Assembly: GCA_026008535.1 (NCBI GenBank)
Contig: BRKX01000011.1
Span: 42,578,183-42,642,182, forward strand
Length of the DNA stretch: 64,000 nt
Origin: Perilla frutescens
Taxonomy: Eukaryota; Streptophyta; Magnoliopsida; Lamiales; Lamiaceae
Direction of reading: 5' to 3'
A program made the translations under genes and the position numbers. Each line of letters begins with the position of its first letter. Positions within the stretch are counted from its first letter, which is position 1. This document shows, in pieces, positions 1-11,349 of this stretch. The notes under the pieces were generated by a model. That model made no database searches. It worked only from the letters and a program-made list of their open reading frames with translations, and was not told where the DNA came from.

Positions 1-309
1 AGTCGATGGACCATCATTGTGGAAAATATGTTTGTAGTCCAAGTACTAGATTTTAGGAAATATTTTGGGCATTATTAATTAGCTTCTATTATTTATTTAG
101 AAACGTAGCTTGAATATAGGCTATGAATATTTGATATATTTTTTTAAAAGAATATTGAGTATGAATTTATGGTTATTGACCCAAGGAATATAGTTTAATG
201 TTTAATGATTGATTAATACTTTAGTTTTAGCATCATATTTTATTGTAATTTAGAAAAAAATAATATCCGTACGTAATGCATATTTTACATTTACAATTAA
301 TATTTTTTT

Positions 310-673
310 AATATTATTAAAAAAATGCCCACACATAAATTATAATTTATACCCACGCATAAAAAAATGTCACATGCCATGTGTCATTACATATCATTTG
401 CGATGTTGGATGACATGGCACCACATCATTGTTGCACACGTGTCAATTATTTTTAGACACATATAATTTACACATTTAAAGACACATGTATGTGTAGGTA
501 ATACTCATTGATTTCTCCACACACATATTTATGTGTGGGTAAAACTTTTTACCTGTGAAAATATAACCACACATGTTGACATTTAGATTATGCGTGGCTA
601 AAAAATTGTCTACACATAATCATATTTTTAGCCACATTTACATGTGTGGCTAAAAATTCAATTTTTTGTAGTG
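310..673. mobile_element. CACTA-like element terminus (one end only)
   Basis: The block ends with TTTTTTGTAGTG, the reverse complement of CACTACAAAAAA, which is the diagnostic terminus of plant CACTA transposons. The next three bases are TAA, a possible 3-bp target duplication. Inside are subterminal repeats in both orientations of the type TGTGGCTAAAAA, TGTGTGGGTAAAA and CACACATAA, typical of transposase-binding regions. No matching CACTA start is visible to the left, so the other end lies outside the window or is lost. No transposase coding is present. Confidence 0.6.
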
Positions 674-1408
674 TAATTCAGGTTCATCAGCTATAGAGAC
701 AAAGTGGACACAACACAAGACTCATTTCCTGAATATTTTGATCACCATGTCTGACTTAGAATTTTGTGAAGAACATAAGAGATGTTCGTGTTTATTTTTC
801 AGATGATCCAGTTGATTATTATATAGTTCTTTCTTGAAAAAGTTATCTACTGCGTTTTTTTTATTTCTAACTATTGAACAAGTTTGATTTATTAAATGGA
901 TATCCATACTAGTTTTTTATTTATTTTTTGAGAGCGATTTATATTGTGCCATTTTAGTCATTTTCCTTTTGTTTGAGATGGGGCTCGTTGAGTTTTGAAA
1001 TATATAGAATTCGAAAGCAATGGCCAAAAGAGTAATGGTGCAGACTCCTTGAAAGTGAAATATGGGAATGCTGAGTAGTTAGTGTTTAGTTGTATAATAG
1101 TCTACTCATTGTGGTGGATGATGTGTGGGATATAAATGTTTGGAAAATTGTTGAAGTCTTGAAGAGGACACAAAAGCTGCAGCTAAATCAGAGAAAGAGA
1201 CCACATTTTGGCTCGAAGCTATGAACACTTGCCTGCTACTCTGCTAGATTGAAAGGGTGTTTGCAATTTAGTTTTTTGGAGTCCTCCACCTGGCACCTGC
1301 TTCCTTTTGTAGTTGAGACATCCATTAATTTGTAGACTTGCAGCAGAACTTTTTCCATAATTGAATATTGATGAGTCACGTGCTAGTGTGCTACTTTTTG
1401 CCAACTTT
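674..1408. other. Unassigned non-coding stretch
   Basis: No gene, repeat or recognisable element is visible here. Reading frames are short and AT-rich and show no domain signature. Confidence 0.5.
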
Positions 1409-1595
1409 TAGCTGTAAGCTTGATTCGAGCCGAGCTGAGCCGACAACAAACAAAATCAATTGTTTCCGAGCCGAATTCAATCATAAAATCTCACAGCTGG
1501 CTCGAGCTCGAGGTGAGCCAAATTTGAATGATAAATTTTTGAGCCAATCCCGTGCATGTTGTTGTTCGGGCTGTTTGAGCTCGTTTTCACCCCTA
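1409..1595. mobile_element. Possible short hAT-like MITE
   Basis: The right edge, read in reverse, is TAGGGGTGAAAACGAGCTC, the sort of terminus seen on plant hAT elements. The left edge TAGCTGTAAGCTTG is only loosely similar. The interior is rich in GAGC and CGAGC blocks in both orientations. No 8-bp target duplication is found, so the boundaries and class are tentative. Confidence 0.35.
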
Positions 1596-1664
1596 GAATC
1601 ATATAATGGACTGTGATTTTTGCCAAAAAAATGACCAATGTAGATCTTTTCGCCTAAAATATCG

Positions 1665-1875
1665 GGTCATTTCTGTTAAAATGTTCAAAATTTAGAATTA
1701 AATTTTTAGTATTAAAAATTGGATTATTTCTGTTAAAATATTCAAACGCTGAAAATTAAATTATTAATATTAAACATTGAGTTATTTCTGTTAAAATATT
1801 TAAATGTTGGGAATTAAATTGTAATTATTAAAATGTTGGGTTGTTTTTGTTAAAACTGTTAGAAATTAAATTGTA
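1665..1875. repeat. ~58-bp tandem repeat, about 3.5 copies
   Basis: The segment TTTCTGTTAAAAT recurs at about 1670, 1727, 1785 and (diverged) 1844, each followed by a similar AT-rich stretch with GAATTAAATT. The spacing of 57-59 bp gives a degenerate minisatellite with no coding potential. Confidence 0.7.
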
Positions 1876-1998
1876 ATTAGCCCTTATTTAATTGATTTCT
1901 TTACATCCAAAATGCCTAATTTATCACACAAAATAAATTTACTAATATAAAATAGCATTTACATTCTCAAAGTTTTTGTTTTTATTTATATTAATTTT

Positions 1999-2419
1999 CT
2001 TAAAAATCATGAATTTTTTATATAATTGTAAATTTAACACGAACTTTAAAAGTAAACAGTTAAAACAACAATTTTGAACTTGAGTGTTATTCAACATCCT
2101 TTCGTAAACAAATTGACGTTCTATTTAGCCGTCAACTTGCTGGCTCTTCAAACAAATCATGATTTGACCTTCAATTTAACAATCCCTGATGATTTCTTTC
2201 CACTGATACAATCTGAAATTACGCCGCTTTGACGTCCTTTTTTAAAAATTGATGGTTGGGAATGAAGAGACGAACAAGTTGACGGTTGAATCAGACGTCA
2301 AATTACTTCACAAAAATTTGAGGATGTTCAATAATACTCAAGTTCAAAGTTGATATTTTAATTACCTTTTAAAATTTATATAAAATTTACAATGATACTC
2401 AAAGTTCATAATTTTTAAG
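1999..2419. mobile_element. Foldback MITE with ~150-bp inverted arms
   Basis: The left arm (CTTAAAAATCATGAA..., AACTTGAGTGTTATTCAACATC..., CCGTCAACTTG) recurs inverted on the right side as CTTAAAAATTATGAA, AACTTGAGTATTATTGAACATC and CCGTCAACTTG. The arms are imperfect but collinear over most of the element. There is no coding capacity and the superfamily is undetermined. Confidence 0.65.
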
Positions 2420-3287
2420 ACCTGTTATTTTTAGTTGGGATAGGAAATTGAGGATCCAAGATGAACGGTTTTCTAGCAAAATCGACTTCTTCTTTAACTT
2501 TATTATTATTTTCTTGACATGTTTTGGTCTCAATGATAGTCTCATAATAATTTTAAAAATGAAACGATTTTTTTTTGCAATACTAAAATATAATTTTTAT
2601 AAAAATAAATCGATTAATTAATAGAATTTTCATCAATTTAGAATCTAAAAGATAGTTTATTTGCTAAAAAGAAGATAGTTATTTATTAATACAGAATCTA
2701 AAAAATAAAAATTATCGATTTATGATTTGAATAATCGCAACTATCAATGTAATTCAGTTTTTTATTTTTTTAATAATTTTTTTATTAAATTTAATAGATA
2801 ATTAATTCCACTTTTCAAAAAAATTAAGATAAATGTAATAAAAATGAATTAAACAAAAATATAATTTATTTTTGAGTCTTAGACAGTTTCAATCATTCAA
2901 TCTTTTAAATTGTGTGTTGATAAAACTCCAAAATAAATTCATTTCAGTAATTGGGTTATCTCTTGTAAGGTATTATGAAAGCATCAAATGCAGCTCAAAT
3001 TAAAACAATACAAACTAGAGATTCAGCCCAGTAAGATTTATTTTGATTCCCAATTGGCCGGTCCACTAAATATCTCATAAGTGAGTATATGAGCCTTTTA
3101 GGCTTTATAGATTTTTTAGGCCTTTTAGTTGATTGCCCTTACCTTTTTTTATAAAATTGCTAAATTATCAAATGATCTAATTCTTAGAAAATAAATAAAC
3201 TCGAGTCCCCCCCCCGACTTTGACACCCTCTCCCTCCAACCCCGAGTTCAGCCTTGTAGAATCTAACTGGACAAAACAAGATAACAA
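2420..3287. other. AT-rich intergenic DNA
   Basis: No reading frame, RNA gene or repeat family is recognised. A C-run near 3210 and scattered poly-A/T tracts are the only notable features. Confidence 0.5.
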
Positions 3288-3791
3288 CGTAATAATAATA
3301 ATAATTGGAGATTTAAATACAATAGATTGAAATAAACTAAGGATCAAAATAATATTAATAAAAATAAAGCAAACATGAGGCTTTTGGAGATCACAATTTC
3401 ATTAAATCAAATTCATTCCATATGGACATTTGATTCTCAGGACACAACGGATAGATTAACTTTTTCCGATGAACTTAACACTATGCTCGAACTTGATCAA
3501 TTTTGGAACACAAACTTTAAAATACAAACTAGAACTAGAACTCGAACGTGCTCAATCAGAGAGTAGAAAACTATAGAAGAGAGAAAAGTGAGAATGTTTT
3601 TTATGTGTGTTACAAATAAAGTTGAGGCTGGCTTTTATAGACTCCAAAGTGAGGCTTTTCACTTGTTTCACTATTAAATCAAATGGTGTAACTCCACAAG
3701 ACATGAACATTGTCATTAGGGCAACCTTCGGTCTCTAGGGTTTAGAAGAATTTAGATACAAATCCCTCACACCTTTTCATATTTTCCAACA
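3288..3791 (-). mobile_element. Copia LTR (3' LTR of a minus-strand element)
   Basis: This ~504-bp block is repeated in the same orientation at 6024-6534, with matching segments throughout (for example CTATGCTCGAACTTGATCAA, ACTCCACAAGACATGAA and CATATTTTCC) at roughly 80% identity by eye. The two copies bracket remnants of a minus-strand copia polyprotein: gag next to the right copy and an RNase H tail next to this one. They are therefore read as the LTRs of one old element. The start has decayed from the expected TG and no flanking duplication is found. Confidence 0.65.
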
Positions 3792-3960
3792 ATTCTGCAC
3801 ATGAGGGAATTTGATAAAGATTTGGTTAAGTTCAGCAGTTGAATCCGGCATAGGATAGATAGATGTAACCCAATGAACCTTCCCTTATAAAATATATCTA
3901 CTTTACTGCTATCATTAAATGCGATATCTTTAAACTGGTCTGCCGTGTTGGTGCAATGTT
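3792..3960 (-). pseudogene. Copia polyprotein C-terminal (RNase H) remnant
   Basis: Read on the minus strand across two frames, the segment resembles the end of copia RNase H. A stretch like F-N-D-S-S-K-V-D-I is followed by F-I-R-E-G, and then, after a frame change, by S-T-A-E-L-N-Q-I-F-I-K, recalling the family's conserved 'QLADIFTK' tail. It abuts the 3288-3791 LTR as expected for the 3' end of pol. It is frameshifted and cut at its left side by the next LTR fragment. Confidence 0.45.
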
Positions 3961-4440
3961 TTAGCACTAAGTGTTTTGATTATCATAATCCTTGTGGTAA
4001 ATCAATTACACAAAAGTTTTGGTTTTTTGAGTATTGAAGAACATGTTTTAGACATGATATAAGAACATTCCGCTACCAATCTAATTGAAGATCGAAGAAT
4101 GTACTGATCAAGTGTTATGCACATGATCATGTACATGGTTGTCCAGAAGCTTTCAAAGAGACGTGCCAAGCTACTATTAAGAAGATGAAGATTCCTATTG
4201 AAGATAGACGTCTCAAAATAGAAGCTACCTTATTCAAATTGAAGATCAAGATATAAGAAGACGAGTTCTATTTAAGAAAGATCTCTAATGAGGGTTGTTA
4301 GAGTCAAACAAGGAAAGTTTTCTTGTTAGAGTTTAATTAGAATTAGGATAGCTGATTACCTTGTTTAGGCTATCTTTGTTATTATAAATAGTTTGGGAAT
4401 CAGACTAGTTAGATGGTGGAGAACACGTATGCCAAAATAC
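3946..4440 (+). mobile_element. Diverged SIRE-type copia LTR fragment
   Basis: The stretch from about 4130 to 4410 matches, at roughly 70% by eye, the reverse complement of the LTR at the right end of the window (about 63700-64000). Shared blocks include GAAGCT-CCTT-TTC, GAAGATCAAGA, GAGTTCTATT and GGGAATCAGACTAG. The block may start at TGTTGGTGCAAT near 3946. It is truncated on the right. It appears to have been inserted into, or recombined with, the older copia element around it. Confidence 0.5.
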
Positions 4441-4445
4441 TGATT

Positions 4446-4470
4446 CACTACAACCACAAAAATTGTAGTG
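4446..4470. repeat. CACTACAA/TTGTAGTG mini-hairpin
   Basis: An 8-bp perfect inverted repeat, CACTACAA (4446-4453) and TTGTAGTG (4463-4470), encloses a 9-bp loop. The arms equal the canonical terminus of CACTA transposons, so this may be the fused ends of an almost completely deleted element. It could also be chance. Confidence 0.35.
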
Positions 4471-4572
4471 GATGCTTTTGTTGGAGGGTCTTTTTGGCTA
4501 GAACTTCAAGAGATGCAATGAGAATATTGGAATAAGTCACTTCCAATAACTACTAGTGGCTATCTGAGAGAT

Positions 4573-4797
4573 CCACCACAAGAAAGGTAGCAACAACAGA
4601 GGTCAGCGAGAAGACAAAAGCTTTGGAAGCTGAAGTCGAGGATTTAAAGAATCGGCTCTATTTGCTGAAGAAAGTTAGAGCTGAGGAGAAGAAAGAATTC
4701 ATTCAAGTTGCGGGAGAGCAAAATTGTGCTGAAGAGGTTAATTATATGAACCTGAGGAATTTCAATAGAGGAAATCAAGACGGGGGTCCTCAGTGAA
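4573..4797 (+). pseudogene. Retrotransposon gag C-terminal fragment
   Basis: An open stretch of about 75 codons ends at a TGA. It is charged and helix-prone in its first half (E-A-L-E-A-E-V-E-D-L-K-N-R-L), with the tail E-E-V-N-Y-M-N-x-R-N-F-N-R-G-N. The tail resembles the gag segment E-E-V-N-Y-V-N-Q-R-G-Y-S-N in the Athila-like element of this window (near 44845). No start codon or neighbouring gag domain is present. It is an isolated fragment in a mosaic of retroelement debris. Confidence 0.4.
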
Positions 4798-5237
4798 CAA
4801 GTATTGCATATGGTTTAATAAATCTTCGTGTGCTTGATTGTGAGTGATGACATATGTGAAGAACTGACCAAGTAAAGTGCATGTTCATTATATCTATGTT
4901 ATGGTATATGTCTTAAAAAGTAGTCTGATATCAAACTAGTGATTGTCCACCATTGATAAATTAAAGACTAAAGTCGGGTTGTAAGAATTAATGAATATGA
5001 ATAAATGAGATAATAATCCACTTTCCCTAAAATCTAGGTTTTTCCCTTTAATAAGTTTAAGTACTTTAATTTTTGTTTTAATTTGTTTTTAATTATTTCC
5101 TTTTTACCTACGTATTTAGTGTTTAGATATTAGTTACGTACTTATGTTTTAGAATATATGAGTTGCAGTCTCTGTGGGATATAATACTCTTACTCACCTG
5201 TGTATTACAATAACGGCGTGGATGTGTGATCACTTAT

Positions 5238-5490
5238 TTGTTAATAAATAGTGTGTCAAGCATGATGAAGAAAAGAAAGAGTTTGTTGATGCTGCAGAAG
5301 AGCACAAAGAAGAAGAAGAAGAAGAAGAAGAAGAAGAAGAAGAAGAAGAAGAAGAAGAAGAAGAAGAAGAAGAGGTGTCTGCATCTAGAAGTGATACAGA
5401 AGAAGCGGGTGATGAAGGCTTTGACAAATCAGAGCAATTTAATGTCGTATTTTACTCATTTGCCTTTCTGGGTGATAAATAGGGGGAGTA
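5238..5490 (+). pseudogene. Acidic 3'-end fragment of a copia-type element with polypurine tract
   Basis: One frame after the TAG at about 5248 reads D-E-E-K-K-E-F-V-D-A-A-E-E-H-K, then about 22 consecutive Glu from the GAA repeat, then V-S-A-S-R-S-D-T-E-E, ending at a TAG inside AAATAGGGGGAGTA. The purine run after the stop looks like the polypurine tract that precedes a retroelement 3' LTR. The assignment rests on layout and composition, with no recognised domain. Confidence 0.3.
5307..5373 (+). repeat. (GAA)n microsatellite, about 22 units
   Basis: A near-perfect AAG/GAA triplet run. Depending on frame it encodes poly-Glu, poly-Lys or poly-Arg, and poly-Ser on the other strand. The long frames through it are products of the repeat. 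Confidence 0.95.
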
Positions 5491-5729
5491 TTTTTGTCTA
5501 TCTTGCACCATGTTTTGCAAGATTTTGTTGTTGCTGATCTTAGTTATCTATTTTTGTTTTAATATCAACTCTTTGATATTTTGTTTTATCTCTCAAACAC
5601 TTTGTCTTATATGTATTTATCTGATCATGATTATGAACTCTGCTAAAAAATTAATCTGATGTCAAAAGAATAAAAATAAAAATTGAATACATAGAGCAAA
5701 CAATGATGATAAAGAGGAATTGCACATTA
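5491..5729. other. Unassigned AT-rich stretch
   Basis: Nothing recognisable lies between the polypurine-like tract and the minus-strand copia gag fragment. Confidence 0.4.
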
Positions 5730-5983
5730 TATAATGTATCCACCAAGCAGTTCATTGCATAGTTTCTGCACAGAAAATCAGAGTGATAACAAACATCAAG
5801 TGCAATGACAGCTTGAACATCAGCATTTGCCTCCAACATCGGAGGGACTTTAGTCAAGAACCTCGCAAGGTTCAATGTTGTCAATTAGAACAACATCTTT
5901 TGTTGCCATCATTTGAAATTCTTGATAGCATCGATCCTCATAGCAGCATTAGCGGCGATGTTGTTCTTCTGTTCCCTAGACAT
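5730..5983 (-). pseudogene. Copia gag N-terminal fragment
   Basis: The minus-strand frame starts with ATG at 5983 and is broken by two stops. It then reads L-T-T-L-N-L-A-R-F-L-T, followed by H-S-D-F-L-C-R-N-Y-A-M-N and L-V-D-T-L-Y-N-V. These match the conserved pattern of plant Ty1/copia gag ('YLTTLNLARFL', 'HSDFLCRNYILN.L.D.LYNVY'). The fragment lies just inside the 6024-6534 LTR, as expected for the 5' end of a minus-strand element. Downstream pol is largely gone. Confidence 0.7.
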
Positions 5984-6023
5984 GTTGAAAATTAGGATTT
6001 TCCAAATAGTCATTTGGTAACAA

Positions 6024-6534
6024 TGTAACAACAGTAACAATTGAAGATCAAAATAACAATAGATTAAAATAAACTAAGGATCAAAATAATATTGACAAGA
6101 ATTAAGGAAACTCGAGGCTTGTGTAGATCACAGCTTCATTAAATCAAATTCATTCTATGTGGATGTTTGATTCTCAGGATACAACGAATAGACTGAAACT
6201 TCCTCCAGCGAACTAAACACTATGCTCGAACTTGATCAAGTTTGGAACACAAACTTCAAAACACGAATTAGAATTAGAACTCGAGCTTGTTCAATGAGAG
6301 AGTAAAGAACTAGAGAAGAGAGGAAAATAAGAATGATTTTGTTGTGTTTTACAATTGAGGTTGAGACCACCTTTTATAGCTTCCAAAGTGAGGTTTTTCA
6401 CTTGTTCATCATTAAATCAAATGGTCTAACTCCACAAGACATGAAAAACTGGCATTAGTGCAACCTTTAGTCTATATATAGAGTTTTGAAGAATCTAGAT
6501 ACAATTCCCTCGCATCTTTTCATATTTTCCCACA
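6024..6534 (-). mobile_element. Copia LTR (5' LTR of the minus-strand element)
   Basis: Direct repeat partner of 3288-3791. It begins TGTAACAACAG and ends CCCACA in plus-strand reading, so TG...CA ends are preserved better here than in the other copy. Divergence between the two copies indicates an old insertion. Confidence 0.65.
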
Positions 6535-7448
6535 TACCTAAAACCATTTGATTAGAAATAGTCGATCATCCACAAAATGATGTCGTTTGACGTATGATAT
6601 GTCAGAACGAGAGTTCATTAATATGTTAAATTATTGAAACATTTGATAAAACTTATAATTTCAATCAATATCGTTAACTAAGGCAATATTTTTCTAAGCG
6701 CGAGTAGATTGTTAAAGAACTGGAAAGTGCTAAAACTTTGATTGATGAAGTATAACTGCCACTGGGATGGGAGCATGTGCAGCCAATATGTAAACATCAC
6801 AGTCTCTCTCTAGATCTTAATTGATTAAATTAATGTTTCCTAATTGCCCCTGATTCTCATTTCAATCGTGGCAAATGTGAACAAGCTCCAAAATTGGTTA
6901 TGGCAAAAAACAAATTTAACGTTGGAATACTCGAATTTGTAATTTGCCACTTTCGTTAATACCATCTAAGAAACTTTAGTATCATCTAGCAATTTGTGTT
7001 CAGTCCAAAATCCAAATGTAACTTATTAATAACTAATATTATTCATAATCGAGAATCTTGTCCCATTGAAATGCTAAAATAGTAGGATACATTATTTATT
7101 TATTTTATAAGAAAAAAGTGACTTCAGTGTGTTAGTATTAAATTCAATTATTACAGTTTTAATGCAATTGTTATGCCTTCACATTTTATAAATAATATTC
7201 TAGTTAATAAGTTAATACCTTTTTTTCGGTTATCTTTTTTTATGTTAGATAATTATTATTGCCAATTTAAAAGAAGTTAAGTTGACAATATAATCGATAA
7301 AAAATATTTACTTGAATACATACATACATATGCATACATACATGTTATATTATAATATTATAATATATTTCAAATTACAAAAAATAATAATATTATATAT
7401 AAATAAATATATATATATATATTTCAAATTCTTTCACAAATAATTAAT
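6535..7448. other. AT-rich intergenic DNA
   Basis: No gene or repeat family is recognised. Short (TA)n and ACATACAT runs occur near 7320-7430. Confidence 0.5.
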
Positions 7449-7816
7449 GAGTAAATTACACTTTGATAACAACATTTTGGGCATTTTTTTCAAAAATGAT
7501 CACTTTTTCAAAATTAACAAAACAATATCCACTTGTTCAAGTTTTTTACAAATCTAACATTTAATCAATTTTAGGGCCCAAAAATCGTACGTAATTTATT
7601 ATATTTCAATATTTCTTGATTGAAGGGATTTGCCTATGTGTTTGGGGAAATATGAATATTAAAATACAATAAATTACAAATAATTTCGGCCTATAAAATT
7701 GATTTAATGTTAGCTTTGCAAAAAATTGAAAAAGTGGGTACTGATTTATTAGTTTTGAAAAATGAATTGTTTTTTAAAAACTGCCCAAATTGTAGGTATC
7801 AAAGTGTAAGTTACCC
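7449..7816. mobile_element. Foldback MITE with ~135-bp inverted arms
   Basis: The left end GAGTAAATTACACTTTGATA recurs inverted at the right end as GGGTAACTTACACTTTGATA. The arms continue collinearly through TTTGGGCA, CACTTTTTCAA, TAACATTTAATCAATTTTA and AATTTATT, leaving only a short loop. There is no coding capacity. Target duplication is not clear in the AT-rich flanks. Confidence 0.75.
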
Positions 7817-8860
7817 TGATTAATATCTATTACAATCAAAATATTATATTATAAATTATGCAACACTTGTTTGTATACAATATTTGTAGTAGCATTTGTT
7901 GAATTTATAAATATCAATCTCCGTTTGATTTAAATATACATTAAATTAGAATGTATTATTAACTATTGCATATTCATTATAATTAAAAAATATTATAAAT
8001 GTTATATCTACGTATAAAGTATACAAAACATGCTACCAATGATGATGTTTTACCAAATAATTTAATTTATTATTTCATTTAATTATTTAATATATGTTGA
8101 AAATTATTTCACATAATGAAATCTCAAACGTTATCCATTACTTCTTAATATTAGTATTACCCCCGTGCATTGCGTGGTGAAATATTGCACAAAAATATCT
8201 TTTCTAAATCATATGCGAAATAAAAATAAATACATAAGATAAAAAATAATTATTTCATTTAATTATTTAAGAATCATACATTTAATTCTTAAATATTAAA
8301 TAATAGAACTTAATAAATTAAATATACAAGTATACAAATATTTAAAGTATTGTATCTAAGATTCCACTAAAACAAAGTATTGTATCTAAGAAACAACATA
8401 TTGGTTAGAAAATTAACATTGCTGAGAACTATCACTATTCCACAAACCTCAGATGTTGGTTGCTAGCATTAAGAACTGTCTTTGATACAAAAATATAGAC
8501 TATACTTTAAAAAATTTTGTACAGTAAGTTTGTATATTAGGAAAAATGAACCATTAGTTATATTAATATATCAAAATAATTAAAAGAAAGTCGATCCATT
8601 TTGATATTTATGAGGTGATTAGTATGAAAGAATGAAATTAGGTCTGAATAGAATGAGGGTTTGAATATAATGACAATTCTTAAGTTATGATTGGTATGTA
8701 AGTATAATGAAATATATATATTTTTTATCTTATAAATGAATATTTTATATACTATCAAATTTCTTTAAAATTGAATAAAGTGTAGTAGCTAATATTATCA
8801 ACACTTACCGTAATTTTACTGGTATCTTGAATACCCACGTGGTATCTCTTCTCATATCAA
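7817..8860. other. AT-rich intergenic DNA
   Basis: Long AT-rich stretch without coding potential or identifiable repeats. Confidence 0.5.
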
Positions 8861-8879
8861 ATAATTCACCATGAAAGTG

Positions 8880-9245
8880 CACACCTCGTGTGGAAGTATT
8901 TGTTCTACAAACATTCTCAAAGAAGTTCTAGAGCGTTGTTTGATAATGTTCACGAACGCTATAATGAACTTAATGTAAATTATAGAGAGTAAAGCACTCA
9001 AAAGATTGATAATCCTGTTCGATCAATTGATCTACATCGGGGGGACTTGTCAAGTTCGTGAGAAACAATCCACTACTCCAATGTATCGTTTACTATGGAT
9101 CTTAATTCTTACATACAACTGCCGTCATGTCACTCAATACATGTTCTACCTGTACATTCTCTTTCGATGGATTAAACTATGAGCTCTCTTCACAGCCTAG
9201 ATTTCTACCTATCTAGTTCCCACATGTATTCTCTCTCGAAAATCC
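8880..9245 (-). mobile_element. Diverged SIRE-type copia LTR fragment
   Basis: Collinear similarity to the LTR at 63290-63600: CCTGTTCGATCAA-TGATCTAC, GGGACTT, CGTGAGAAACA, CACTACTCC, ACTGCCGTCA, TATGAGCTC, CACAACCTAGA-TT and TCTAGTTCCCACA-G. It has the same orientation as the minus-strand element at the right of the window. It stands alone with no adjacent coding region. Confidence 0.6.
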
Positions 9246-9800
9246 TTTGACAGTGTTTCCTGCAGGGGGTCCAAGTTGCAAGTTATGTTGTTTTTACATT
9301 CAAGAATGTCAATTCGAGCTGATTTTTGTCAGTTTTGTAGAATTATTATATTGAATTATGTCAAGGCCGACTGATTTTGATTTTTGATCAGCATATATTT
9401 TTAGTCAGCAGGTTTTAAAGTTTTGCAAGATGGAAAATGTTTTTCTCAGATTACTAAAAAGTCTTGTTATGGGATTTCAAATCCCATATTTTGATAGAGA
9501 TCTGAATTGTGTTGTGATTGTATCCATGAGCACACGTTGATATTGATTTTGCTGTTTGTTGGTTGGATCTAAGATTTTGAGAATTATTATGGCCATGAAA
9601 TATTTTAGTTTCAACAACTAGTGTTGACAAACGATTGAGTAAGTTCGCTTAATTAATCATAAATTCAAACTAATAGTTAAGAATATAGTAATACTAAATG
9701 AAATATTGTAGTATCTGAAGTTAGGTTGTTAAATTTTAAATATTGTAATCGAGGTTCGATGGATGCATTATCTTAAAAACGCATATTTCTTCAACAAAAT
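9246..9800. other. Unassigned stretch
   Basis: No coding domain or repeat is recognised between the copia LTR fragment and the gypsy remnant. Confidence 0.4.
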
Positions 9801-9947
9801 TTAAATGACTAAAAAACATGAAATGCAATTAATAATAGCAGGGGAATAACAAATACAAAGCCTCAGTGGAATGGGCGCCTGAACAGCACTATGTTCATTT
9901 GGTTCCGAGCTGTGATGGCTCATATCAAAGTAGGCGCTAAAAATACT

Positions 9948-11330
9948 TGATATCAACTTAGATGTGTGAAATTTAGTTTTAAAACTCGAATCAACTTGCA
10001 AGTGAACAAATAAATATACCACAGGGTGAAACGAGGTCGAATCCATAGGGAAAAAGAAAATTAAATAAACATGTACTATGACATCAGCTCCTATATGTTA
10101 TCTAGATGACGGAATGGATAATTATTTGATTTAAAACTAACTAAATAATAAAGCAAAGTAAATAAGTGCAATTAACAAACAAGTTGGGCAATTAAGGAAA
10201 GGAACACTCCAGGGGTTGGTTTTATTGGATTACTTTACACAAAATCTAATTATAATGGATGTTTAATTTCCAATTCAACATTACCAAGGCGATCACTAAC
10301 TTATTCTAAATCTCCTCTCGAAGCGTTTAGAATATGGAGCACATGTATATTATTATTGTCTCCAATTAATACCTTAGTGTGCTTACTAAGAGCACCGATG
10401 ATCTATGTCTTAATATCTATCTCAAACCTCTTGATTTTGTTGACAATTGCTCTTGGAATTCTAGGATCCTATGTTGAAGCGCATCTCTTGAATTTTGAAT
10501 CAACATACATAATCATACTATTTAATTATCAATTAGTTCTTACCAATCAACAATACATAACACCCATACATAACATGAATTCAAAGCATAATAAAGAAAC
10601 ATTAAACATCCAAAATAAACATCATTTATGTCTCACAATCCACATAAAACCAACACCTAAGAGTATCAAAGATTTAGCTCCTCATAATTACATGGTAACC
10701 AAAATCTCTATAAGAAGGAACATGATTTTAACAAAATTAAAGAACAAAAGAATCCAGATGGATATTTTGGCCTTCAAATATTGTTTCAACTTTGTTCTTC
10801 TTACCAAATCTTCAATTCCTTTTCTCCTCTATTCTTCTCCAAGTATTTCTCTTTCTAGAAGTGGCTAAAGGTGGAATGGAATTGCCTAATTTCAAATTTG
10901 AGAGGCTTTTTATACTTAGGGCAAATCTCATAATTAAAAGAGATTAAAAACATAGAAAAATACAAAAATCCATGGAAAAGGGGGGAGGTGCAAGTCGGGG
11001 TTGGTCATGCCTCGAGTCGCGTCTGCAGACTCGTGCTCGCAGTCCGCGCTGGCCATCAATCACGCCGCCGAGCGTGAGCGAGTAGCTCACGCCCTTTTTG
11101 GGTCACTCGCGCCTCTTTACTCACGCTAGCCAACATGATGTCGTGCATCTGAAGCAATGCGTCACTCGCGCCTTCTCTAAAAAGGGTCGCGCCTGACTTG
11201 TTCGACGACACATTCAATAGCTTTTGCGGGCCCATTTTACTCAATTGATCCTATAATGCAAAGGCCGCATTAAAAAGCACTTATTATAAAATTATGTTAA
11301 TTCAAGAGAAAAACAACTAAAACAAGGACA
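9948..11330 (-). mobile_element. Gypsy (Athila/Tat-type) LTR with decayed primer-binding site
   Basis: Read on the minus strand, the block ends ...GTTGATATCA, followed directly by AGTATTTTTAGCGCC. That is a mutated form of the AGTTTTTTGGCGCCG junction seen after the 5' LTR at 43713. Shortly before the end it carries 'CCCTATGGATTCGACCTCG', a phrase common near the 3' end of Athila/Tat LTRs, and there is a GC-rich block at 10985-11240 as in the LTRs at 42 kb. The outer edge near 11330 (TGTCCTTG on the minus strand) is approximate. The adjoining segment 9801-9947 would be leftover internal leader. No partner LTR is visible. Confidence 0.6.
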
Positions 11331-11349
11331 ATAATACTAAAATAACAAA

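Noticed and set aside
5226..5537. Frames encoding poly-Lys or poly-Ser
   Set aside because: They are produced by the (GAA)n microsatellite.
10356..10868. A 170-codon open frame on the plus strand
   Set aside because: It runs antisense through the gypsy LTR at 9948-11330, has no domain signature and shows low-complexity AT-driven composition.
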